From contig JASFXZ010000005.1 in the NCBI GenBank assembly GCA_032209605.1, positions 26,462,905-26,526,904 of the forward strand: DNA of 64,000 nt, written 5' to 3'. The number at the start of each line of letters is the position of its first letter. The first letter of the stretch is position 1. The notes below the pieces were generated by a model that worked only from the letters and a program-made list of their open reading frames with translations, was not told the origin of the DNA and made no database searches. Made by a program: the position numbers and the translations under genes. The DNA is from Mactromeris polynyma (lineage: Eukaryota; Mollusca; Bivalvia; Venerida; Mactridae). Below, piece after piece: positions 10,990 through 22,200 of the stretch.

Positions 10990-11225
10990 ATGCGAGGATC
11001 CTCCGTTGTCGAGTGGTTATGATCGCTGTCTTCAACTCACCTGTCCCTCACCGCTTCGGGTTCGAATCCACCCGAATACAGAATTTGTAAGTGAGGAAGC
11101 TATGCATCTGGCTTACAGAAGGTCGGTGGTTCTACCTAGGTATCCGCCTGAGGGTATTCCCCCTCTTAATAGCTGGAATAGTCACTACATTAACCTGGCT
11201 TTAATCCCCATTATAAAAAATATTT
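10990..11225 (+). mobile_element. tRNA-derived SINE, family S2, copy 2
   Basis: A tRNA-like head (CCTCCGTTGTCGAGTGGTTA) with an intact B box (GGTTCGAATCC at about 11058) is followed by the body CATCTGGCTTACAGAAGGTC and GGTGGTTCTACCTAGG. The same body is seen at 193-345. The element ends in an A/T-rich tail. The reading frame inside (91 codons) is a by-product. Confidence 0.7.
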
Positions 11226-11554
11226 ATTTATATATTTCCTTGAAAATTATTTCGCATAAATCACTGATTGCTTTCGGGTAACACAGCTATACGAACTCGT
11301 ATGTACCACGTACTGGTATTTTATTATCTTGGCGGGTGATATCCTGGAAATTTATCATAAGATAATTCAATTTTTGGAACTAATATTACCTTAAAAATCC
11401 TGCATTTTTGTAGTGAAATTGTAATTTAAAAAATATTGGTATTGTAGCATAATTCGTCCTAATCTTAATTACCCTGGCAAGTGATGATCATGCTTCCCAT
11501 TATACCCTGAAATGTGTAGTTGTGTGTATAGTCTTAATACAAGCTGTGCATGTC

Positions 11555-11790
11555 GTGATGATGATAGTCTAGTTAGCTCAGTCCTTGGCCTACACGAATC
11601 CGAAGATCGTACGTTCAAAAGCCAGTATGTATATTTTCGTGATGTTGTGGCTGTAGATCATTATTTACGTCTACAATTGTTCCTATCTCCCTCTCATTTA
11701 AAACTATACAGAAATGCAAAGCTGTGGAAAACGGCGGTCTACTCTGATACACAACAACAACATCATCATATTTTTCTTTTTTAAATATTA
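11555..11790 (+). mobile_element. tRNA-derived SINE-like element, S1-type tail
   Basis: A tRNA-like head (GTCTAGTTAGCTCAGTCC, then GATCGTACGTTCAAAAGCC as a degenerate B box) is followed about 150 bp later by GCTGTGGAAAACGGCGGTC and a CAACAACAACATCATCAT tail. The tail resembles the end of the copy at 17040-17292 (GATAAACGGCGGAAAAC, then ACACAACAACAC). A poly-C run lies just after, at 11809-11818. Confidence 0.5.
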
Positions 11791-11819
11791 ACTTTTTTGT
11801 GTCATGTCCCCCCCCCCCC

Positions 11820-12710
11820 TTATAAAAATCCATAAAATCCGTTCAAAATTACACGATGATTATCGACCGAAGACTTCTACTTCTGCGGTCATCCTGTAAT
11901 ACAACGGCGAAAACTCGACATTTAAGAGATAAATATCGACGTTTCACGGTGAAACGAAAATTATCGAGCCACAATCTTCAGGTTAAACAATTTAAGGTTT
12001 TCGCGTTCACTAAATGATTAAAAGCCGATGGCGGAAACAGTCCACCATACACCCCACGCATATTCAACTCCATCGTGGTCAGTATTACCGAACACTTGTA
12101 TGCGCATTACAATACCAGTGAATACAGTGACCTTTTATTTGCATGTATGTATGTTTGTCAAACAAAGTCCCTGTAGTCAAATTTGTTTATATGACGATTA
12201 ACCGAATATTTTTGTAATGGCCTGAAAGATTCCTTTCTCAAAGGAGGGATTTATCGTTTATTGATATTTTTCTCGTTATCAATTTGGTTGTCATAACACA
12301 GAGTGGTAGTCTTAAATGTTTATATAACACAAATTGGGCATATGATAGTAGTATAGTGTTGCATTACTTACGCTGCACGAAAAATTACAGTAGTTTAAAC
12401 ATTGGAAATTAAATAGAAAGCGGAGGTATGTGGGATATACAATGTATGGACGGCGAAGATTAATTTAACATTAATTCTATACAGCTTATCATTTGGTAGT
12501 TTGATTTTACACTTCGGTGTATCGAGGTTTCCTGGTTTTAGCACACACATTAATATTGGATTAGAAAAATTACAGTCCATTTAACTTTTGTATTTTGTTG
12601 TTCGCTTGATAAAGACTGTTTGACTATGTGTACATGCGAGGAGCGGCTGTGTTTTGATTTTAGAACTTTGTATTAGGAATTTTCACGAACATTGTTTGTA
12701 TTTATTTCAG
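11820..12710. other. Upstream region of the NWD-like gene with a 5' UTR splice acceptor at its end
   Basis: The segment ends in TTTGTATTTATTTCAG (acceptor AG at 12709-12710), so a non-coding first exon and the promoter probably lie further left. A CGGCG-containing SINE fragment is visible at about 11860-11930. I could not identify the promoter or the first exon. Confidence 0.4.
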
Positions 12711-12860
12711 ACTTGACTTTTAAGAAGTTGTTTAATACTGATTACGTGGAGAATGTGAAGTGAACATGGACTATAGAGGACTTATAAATGCAGGGATAGT
12801 TTGGCATTGGATAACAGTTAATCATGAGTGAAATCACCTGATAGAACAAACGATTCAAAT
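12711..12860 (+). promoter_or_regulatory. 5' UTR segment with three short upstream ORFs
   Basis: Between the acceptor at 12710 and the main ATG at 12861 there are three upstream start codons: 12766 (21 codons, stop at 12829-12831), 12788 (3 codons) and 12824 (5 codons, stop at 12839-12841). The first and third overlap each other, and all end before the main start. Such uORFs usually lower translation of the main frame; the effect here is inferred. Confidence 0.55.
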
Positions 12861-13272
12861 ATGAAAATGGATAAAGTTGAGAAAGCTGAAAAGGCTGAGA
12901 AAACAGACAAAGTTGTTGAAAAACCGGATAAACTCTTAGAGAAACGGGAAAAGAGTGGTGATAAAGGTGAAAAGATAGAAAAATCAGCTGACAAGAAAAG
13001 TGATAAAGCTGAGAAAAATGGAACCAAGAAAGAAAAGGCGGAAAAGGTTGACAAAGGTGACAAGACTGAAAATGGTGAAAAATTAGAAAATGGTACAGTG
13101 AATGGAGTCAATGGAGAAGAAGGGTCGGAGGACGGAGAGCCTGAAGAAGGAGAAGATGATTTAAAGGATGAAGAGAAGGAAAAGTTGAATAAAGTTTTGA
13201 TCGGTGAATTAGAGGACCTACCACCTTTAGGATCTAAAATCGTTCGAATATTCACCAGCTCAACTTTCACGG
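12861..13272 (+). CDS. NWD-like gene, coding exon 1: charged N-terminal region and start of DUF4062
   Basis: Residues 1-137 plus one base. The first 110 or so residues are almost only Lys, Glu, Asp, Ala and Gly, with EKAEK and DKxEK repeats, predicted disordered or coiled-coil. The exon ends in LGSKIVRIFTSSTFT, the first strand of DUF4062, then donor G-GTAAGT. A second ATG at 12867 (AAAATGG) has an even better context. The antisense frame here (Ser/Phe-rich, 172 codons) is a shadow of the Lys/Glu codons. Confidence 0.85.
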
Positions 13273-16200
13273 GTAAGTTTATCATTGTGATGTGGTTACT
13301 GTATGATAAGCCAATACTCAATAACTCCATGTTCACTATTAGGGAAGCTTGGTAGTCTTAGGTTGGGATACCGGACTCTTGACCCGAGATCGTAGGATCG
13401 AATTCCATCTTGACCGACATTCTTCCGGGGCTTTGACACCCCCTGAAATAGCCGCGTGTACTTGTTAGTAAACTAACGCATCGGTCATCGAGGGTGATTA
13501 ATTTTTCACAATCGATGTAAGTTGATAAAGAAACACTAGACTCAATACAAGACTGTACTTTAAGCTATAGTTGTAAATCAAGTATCGAATTAGCTGAGGT
13601 CTTAGGTTATAAATCTGAATTTGAAGACCAGTCTGAAGACTCAAACCTCTGATTGGCTTCTTTTGTATGCAGTCTTTAGACTGACCAATGGCAAGGCTCC
13701 ATTCAGAGACTGGTCCTGTATTTACCAACATCTGAAGTCCATACTTGCATTGAAATTTGAAATTCACTTAAATTATTTAAGATTTCTATCAAAAAACAAC
13801 CATGCAGAAAATAAGAGGGAAACCTCGACTCAAATATTTAAAATTTATCTGTTGCTCGTTTAGTAATAGAGAATGCTTTGTGTGAATACAGATTTGAGTG
13901 AAACACTTAGCCACCTTTAGATTAGGGGATACTCAAAATGATTTTTGTTGGAATACCGGACCTGATATCCGGCACACTAAGATTGCCGCACCGGCAGCGA
14001 TTTTACTCACGTAAGCTCTTAAGTTACCTGCGTTACAACTAAAACAGATCCGTGTACATGTACTCCCCTACTTGTAAATGTCACGCTCGTGTTTTGTCAG
14101 GCAATTTTAAATAAGATTTTAAAAATCCATTCTCGGCTTATTTCTAACACGACTCAGTCACTTCATGAAAATATATTAAATAAACATACCTAATTGATTC
14201 CAATAAAAGAGAACAAAGAAGGTCTACAGAGAGATCGATATTGCTACCTTTTATTGTCAGACAAAATCGTCATACATCAATGACTTCAATTTTCAGCATT
14301 AAAACTTCAATTACGTGTATATGCGTGTTTTCAATTAGCCAATATTCAATCCAGTTACTCATTATTCTTATTTGGAATCCATGTTCGATGAAAATCGGAG
14401 ACCAGAGCTTGAGGGAATAATTCTGAGTTTAGCGACCAGTCTCAAAACTCTAGCATCTGATTGGTTGTTCCTGAGCTCAGTCTTAAATTGACCAATGACA
14501 AGGCAGCATTCCGAGACTGGTCTGGCAGGACAAATATAGAAATACGTGTATACAATATACCAAATGAATGCATACGGATATGAGCTTAATAACACCAGGC
14601 TTTCGTACTTCCCTATTTCGGAGACACCCTTCGTACATTTTTGAATCCCTATGCCGAGGTTTGATAGTCAAAGGTTAGAGCCCCGAACTTTCGATCCTAA
14701 GGTCGTAGGTTCAAATCTCGACTGTGGCGAGCTTCCATTGGGTGGAAACCCAGAAATCAGTCATTGAGAGTGATTTACAGGCGTTGGCATAACTTATTTT
14801 ACAATCAATGGAAATAAAACAAAACGTAGTCCCTATATATTAAACTATGTAATTGAAAAGAATAAGTAGTCCTAATCAAAGCACTGTAAGGTGTAGGCTT
14901 CAGTACACACAACTTAACCTGGCTGCTGCTTCAAATAAGAAACCATATTCTTTAGTGTGAACTTCTGTCCGTTTTCCTGAAAAATGTCCATTAAAGTTTA
15001 AATTAATTGTGATTATTCTAAATGAAAGTTTATAACTTAATCAGTTATAACTTAATTAGGCAATCCTCAATGAAACACACGTCAACATATCTGTTGGTTG
15101 GGAGGGTTTATTATTTTGAGTATTTTTCCTGTATGTACATACTATGAATGAGAGAAATGGCACGGAAAATCATGCACAAAACGGCTAGAAATTGAGTGAT
15201 ATCAATTTCTGATGGTCGGTCCTGGCACTGCAAACAACGAGTTATTAACCTTACTTGCATAAAACAATACTTACATGTACTTTATGATAGAATCATTTTC
15301 GACTGATTTTTAGCTCCTCCCCCTTTTTTCAATCATTGTTTTTGTTAATACAGTAAAACAGTGAAAATACGACCACCCTTGGGACCCTTGAAAACTGGTG
15401 TTTTTGTTGAGTGGTCTTTATATTGAAGTTGAATAAAGAGCAAAACAGTGAAAATGGACTTGGAAATTGTGTTCTTAATTTCGAGTTGGTCTTATTACTG
15501 AGGTGGCTCTTTGGGTGAGGTTTTACTGTATCTCTAAGAATGACTTTCACTTTCTACAGAATGACACAACGGGTATAAGTTGAAAAACTTATAAATACAC
15601 GTATCATTCTAACTATTGATATTTTATTTTATTATAAGGTATATTTGACACGCGATTGAAAACACCCGCGTCTTAAGAAATTGTTCAATTGAATGTACAC
15701 ACCGTATCTACGCTGGCGAATATAATTTTAAAGGTGCAATCAAATTGTTAAGCTATAAAGAAATAACATAATTAAAATTGGACCTTTTCAATTACGGACA
15801 TTGTAAGATTACAATTGGGATTACACGTGAAATTAACACCCTATATTACTTCGGTACGGCTTGAATTCATTTAACGTCAGTTCTCACACCTTGAGGTTCA
15901 CGAAGCTGTCAAAGCATTCATAAATTAATTTTATTGTCAATCGTTTTTTTCTTCTTCATGAAATTGTTATCTCATATCTATGTATCATTTGTTTGAAACT
16001 GTTGACAGTTTACAATAATATTTAGACGACGTCTATTAAATACCGCTACTATATAAAGTTCGCTCAAGTTCAAGTTCGTTTGAATAGTTGATTTCTTTCG
16101 AGTGATTTCAATTGCATTGATGCAAGTAATCGACTTAAACAACGAATAGTTTTCGTTTAAGGCAAGCCGATACGCTGTTTCTTGTAGTGTTAACTTGTGT

Positions 16201-19200
16201 GCTTTCCTAGACGCAGCAATGTCTTATCCAGTCGGTCTATAACCGGGTAGCTGCTTAACTTCTCAATAGAACTTCTGAAATAGAGTTACTTCAATTAAAT
16301 TCATTAAATTTTAATATGATTTACAATATCTCCCATGATTTCGTGTTGTTCGAAGTCATTTACACTTTTTTAAGACTTATCTCGATAAATGTACCTTAAA
16401 TTAATGAGAGAGAATAAGTTGTTACAGGGAACACCACATACATAAGTCAGTGGCTCCCCACACAGACCTCCGGGGAAACAACAATCCTTAAAACATAAGG
16501 CACTTGAGCATGCGTTAGGGAACAGAGGCACAAAAATGGCCTGGCAGACCATAAGGAATAACTAGGTGAATCATAGATGACAAACAGTGAGGGGGGGATT
16601 AATGGATGGCAAAGATCCCAATGTCAAGTTATACCTCAGTACAAGTATACACATGTACATGTCAGTATGAAACAAGGGGGTGTCCTTTCGATCGTTTATT
16701 TAACAGTTCAATACGATCTCCCCAAGGTAAACCTTGGTCAAACAAAAGCTATTAACTTTTTATACTAAATCCAGACGCGGTGCTTCAATCGAAGATAAAT
16801 TAAGCTTAGCTAGATTATATACAAAAGAACGAGGTCACTTGGAATCGATGCGTCGATGTTGTAAAACAGAGATCCTTTTCAAATACGCTTCAGGTGTTTG
16901 GGTAAATTATTTTTTGAAGTAGATAATGACGTTTCATCGCGTACATTTGACCTTGTTAACCCATCGTGTGCGCTGTAAGTTGTCACTTTGACATGTCATT
17001 ACAGCTAACTCTAGTCCGAAGACATCAGAACTCCCGTTAAGCTCATTCGATTAAGCACCCGGCTGCCAATCTGGCTGGATGTCGTAGGTTAGAGCCCCTT
17101 GTGAGGCCTATGTTTTCTGTAGTTTGACTGTAGATAAACACATAATATTACTTCTTCATAAGGGGAATTTGGTTGCGGATTAGGTCAATACTGATCGGTA
17201 AGCCAGGAACATTGGTACCGTAATCTGACGGCCGTACATAACTTATATACTGTTGATAAACGGCGGAAAACTCCCTACACAACAACACAAAAATCTTCAG
17301 CATACGAAATAATACGAATCTGTTTTATGCAAAATTGTAAACTGTATAATACAATTGACGCATTCGTATAGTTGATATATCAAAATCGAAACTAAACTTG
17401 GCCAATGTGAGATATAGAGATCTCCGTGTCTTTTCCTACCAGATATATTTTCTGCACTCAGTCTATAAATCATTAGTGGCAGTAAAAAAAGTTGATATTC
17501 GCCAAGAAACCAGACACATCGGCTTGGTGACTCAGGGTTGGAGTGTTCCCTCGGGCGCGGAAGGGTTCAGGGTTCAAGCTGCGACGCACACACGCCGTTA
17601 TGATGGGTCATGTGTCTCCCTAATTAACGTTTGGCATTATAAAGGTAGTGGCAGGTCTAATGTGACTGGATTTGATATCATGTTACTTGTCTACAGATTG
17701 GTATCGCATTATATATGCAACAAGCTTATGCATCATCTCGTTATACTGAAATGAAAACATTTTGGTGGACCAAATCATCAGCCATTCGCGATAGGTTGAT
17801 TCTGAAAATTTATCATTATTTAGAACGTTGTGTAGCCTCATAAAATTAAAAATGTTTCATTAAGTCAGTACTGGTAAAAACTTGTTGATATATTTTTTCG
17901 TTATATGTTTCAGACACAACGTTAGAACGAAATGCATTAATGGAACAAGTTTACCCAAAACTCAAAAGCAGCCTCAGAGAAAAATATGGTTTGGAATTTC
18001 AGGTAAACCACAATTCTTATATATATATCACAAACTATCCACTATAACAACTACATGTATATAAGCTAGTCCAATACCAAATAATGAGAACTTTAAGAGT
18101 TAGTTATGAATTGCACTTATAAATATTTTGCCCCCCCCCCCCCAGGGTTGACTTGACTTACCCAGAGGAATTATATAATTTGTCTATTTGGGGTATTATT
18201 CCCCACCTAGCATTATTTGTCTAAATCCCCACAGTTTGAGATGCTAATTCCCCACTTCCAGGATCTATCAACAGCCGGCCTATGTCTATTTCCCGAAACT
18301 CGGAATCATTGGACGCGTCAAATTCCCACCTGTCGGGAATCGTGTTCTGTGTCCCGTGTATCCCCGCCGCACTCCTGGAGCAAAACATTGATAAGCGCAT
18401 TATGCGTGAGTCACAAGAATGGTATTGACAGCATACACTTTGTTCGACTGCATTTCAAAGGAATGATGTTAACAATACGAATGTCATTGATGACAGAAAG
18501 TTGTGTGACGAACACAGACAGTTTGGCCGACCGAAATAACGCGTTTTCTTTGCAACATCCCGACACTCAATATTTGGGGCTTGGTCGGATAGGTCGATTA
18601 CTTTATACGTTTTTTCTGTATTCACACATATAAATCTTCTCATCAACGGGAAACAGACAATAAATAAGCCTGCACAGTAAGGCCAAAATAACTTTGTGCA
18701 GGGGCCACTTTCATGGAGTAGATTGGGGACCGCGAACAAACAATTTATAAGTGATCGCCTAAACAGCAGTTGCAATTTTCTGTTCAAATGTCACAAAATA
18801 GAATTCGGTCAGGGTTGTACATTTACAAACATGAACATAAAATACACTGTATCTGAAAACGGATAATGTATACAAATCGTACGGTAGCATAGATGTGACA
18901 TGTGTGAAATTATTTTTATCTCGTGGCCAGGAGATAAAAATAATTTCACACATGTCACATCTATGCCACCGTAAAATGGTGACAAGACTATGTTATATTT
19001 TCTACCCTTTCCGAGATGACGTATGCATCGTGACTTCAACATTTTAACAAAGGTGAATTCCTGAATCCGACAACGATGATTTCAATATCAGATGTAAATA
19101 CGACTGAGCGGTGGTGCCATTTTATTTCATTATTGGTTTCTAACACAGGAGATTGTCACAAGTTCTCTCCCTTTATCCCTTCTAGAGTTATCTCCTTTTA

Positions 19201-22200
19201 TCATTTCTATAGTATATTTATACTCTCCCCCTTTATCCCTTCTATATAATTCATGTACATATACTATATAAGGGATACAGGGAGATAACTCTAGAAGGGA
19301 TAAAGGGAGAGAACTTGTGACAATCTCTTGTGGTTTCTGAAATCGTGCAATCGTGCAATGTAAAATCGCTATGCTCTATGATTTCACAGTTCATGATTTC
19401 ATAATTTTGACTTTCCCCACCAAACAACCAAGGGAGTTAATCCAAATCGTTTTAAAGGGAAATAATGTGGTGTTGATCTAAATTATATTCGAACAAAAAA
19501 AATAATGACTGGCACGATACCGACAACTCAACATTGTTTCGTATCAGTGTTGCATAATTAGTTTCAAGTAGCTTTGACCTCCTTCATTATCGAATATTAA
19601 ACAAATTTCTCCGCTCATCGTCTCGGAAAATGTTATGGCAATTATTGATAGAAGGGAGATAATTAGTTATGATTGATCTATTATTTCGCTCATATCTCTC
19701 GGCTCGTCACACCTGAGTTTAAATTGACTGATAAAGAACAGAAATGGTCGTTCTCCTGGGTTAATTTAAATGCCAGCACTTCAACATAGCACAGAAACTG
19801 TCCCGTTATCTTCTTGGCTGTTCTCGGTTATCTCAATTTACGCACGAAAGACAAATAGATCTCGGATGTAGGAGACTTATTTCGTTCACAGAGTAAAAAC
19901 ATCAAATATGATATACGAAGAGAATCAAATTGATCTGTTTACATACCTGATTATTAAATAAAAAATATAAGTGTTTAAAATTGACATGTACGGTTCTGAC
20001 GCCGTATTTATACGGGCTATTTGCGTCAAAGTGGGGGTGGTGTCAGGTTACAACCCGCCCACAGTACTAGAAGGGCCGTGTTAATTATATTTGCAATGTG
20101 CATAACGACTAAAGACTAATTTCAATATTTTTCTATGTAAATATAACTTAATTACCAAATCACTAATTCAATTTGCTTAAAATTACGGAATTTGATTGTA
20201 TATACGCTGTAAATGCTTCTAAACCTGTTAATTTCTATTTGTTATAATGATTAGTTCTCTTCTGTCTAATAAAAGTGTGCTCTAATAAAAGTTCATGTTT
20301 TCACTTCACAAAGTAATATGGACATATGGCGTTTGTTTGGTTTCCCTAGCAACTCACGACTTACATAAGTCGGTTATTTTGCGTTGCTCTAAGCGATTTC
20401 TGAGTACGCGGCTTTATTAGTATTTAGCGACTTAATGTTAAGATTGAGCGACCTGACATCAAAGAAATCTTGAAATTTATGCTGTAATTAATTCGTTCAT
20501 TAAGTATCGTTTGAGAGTCACATCAATACGTCTGTTCTTTGACCAAAATATTAATCTTTGTTTGACAGAGATTGCCTTGGTATAGACTGAATGCATTTGA
20601 GTTTTGCAAAAAAGCGTTACCTTTTTGTCACCGCAGAAAATAGTTCTAGGATAATTTGACAATGTTAGATAATAACCTACGAACAGCGGGGTGAACACCA
20701 AGAGGCCTGTCTGCTTATCTGTTTGTATAAAGGTGGACTTTTTTGCATTAATTCCGTAGTCAGGCTACTGTCTATGAATAGGAACGATTCTATTTTTCTG
20801 GGAAGAGAGAAGAATAATGAAATTGCCACACTACTATAGACGGTACATGAGCGGTATACCGTCCAAAAACTGTATAACATGGCGTGTGTATTCCAAATGA
20901 TATGTTACATTTAGGTATATATATATTATACTCAATTCAGAGGAAACCACATTGCAGGGTTTCTCAAATACAGTCGATCCTCGTTTATTCGACAACATTT
21001 TATCCGAATACTAGGTTTCATCCGAAATAAATATCAGGTCCCGATGTATCTCCATAGGCACGAAATTATGCATTAGTCGAAATAAAATTTCTAACCCGAT
21101 GGATTCGAATGAACGAGGTCCGACTGTATCATGGACTTATATAGAGACACAAGACAAAACTTACGATATTGGTTCATGTTTCATTACAGTCCACTAGAGG
21201 TGTCATTGATTCAGCAACATGCGTATCGATGATATTGATATATCGATATATCAAGTATCGTTTATTAAAATGCCAGTTATATGTTTGCAGTTTATGATTT
21301 CATATATTTCCACTTCTAGCTATGTCTTTTACATACTTATGTATTACTTTGACTATCTTGTTTCCTCACAATTATGAAGTATGTGCGTTTATTTTGCCAA
21401 AAAAATAAGAAAAATATAAGTAATCTTCAGTTATTTATTTTTCCTGAACACATTTGGTAGGTCCGGCGAAGTTTTAGACATAAGCTTTTTCGCTGCGCAC
21501 CAATTTCTATTTTTGTTTTGGGCGAATTTTCGTCGTTTTCAGGCATATATTTATTATTCATAAGTATCGATTTTTAAATATATGTATCGATAATCGATCG
21601 AGAGAAAAATATTAATGATACATCGATATCGTTTCTATCGATGACACTTCTAAAGTCCACAGTAACGTTTAATGAGTTTCTTATGCAACACACTGGCAAT
21701 GAACAAAATTACCTGGCAGGTAACAAATAATGCGCTTTTGAATTTAGTTTAAACATAATTATTTGTCTAAATGGTCGTGTAATATACAGCATATGACAAG
21801 ATTACACCGTAAATGTAATAGACAAGTGGATAGAATTGAAAGAAACTTATCGAAATACTCTCCACTGCAAACTTAGTATCAGTACTGGATATGGCGACTT
21901 AACAACGATATTTGACAAGACAGGACTGTATAATTTGTGCTATAAATTTCCAACAAGTTACACCATATAGTAAGATAGCAAAAAAGACAGAAAAAATAGT
22001 TCAATGCAATTAATGAAAGCGTGAGGAAGAAAATATAGTAATAATTACATGAGTCAAAACAAGAAAATTTGATTTTTGTTTTTAATGATGTCATCGAAGA
22101 AGTAGCTAGAAAAAAAGGAAAAAATGAATCGAATGCTTTTGAATTTACTGAGTGTATCGTTTTTAAACTGGTGGCATTATCATAATAATCCAATAAATCA

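Noticed and set aside
10990..11070. Functional tRNA gene
   Set aside because: A B box is present, but the stems do not pair and the sequence continues into a SINE body found in a second copy.
11809..11818. Poly-C runs (also near 18131) as functional signals
   Set aside because: Homopolymer runs are common and prone to sequencing length error; no context suggests a role.
12818..13336. 172-codon Ser/Phe-rich antisense frame over NWD exon 1
   Set aside because: It is the complement of Lys/Glu codons in the real exon.
18217..18633. 138-codon frame
   Set aside because: It crosses a C-rich repeat patch, has no splice support and resembles no family.
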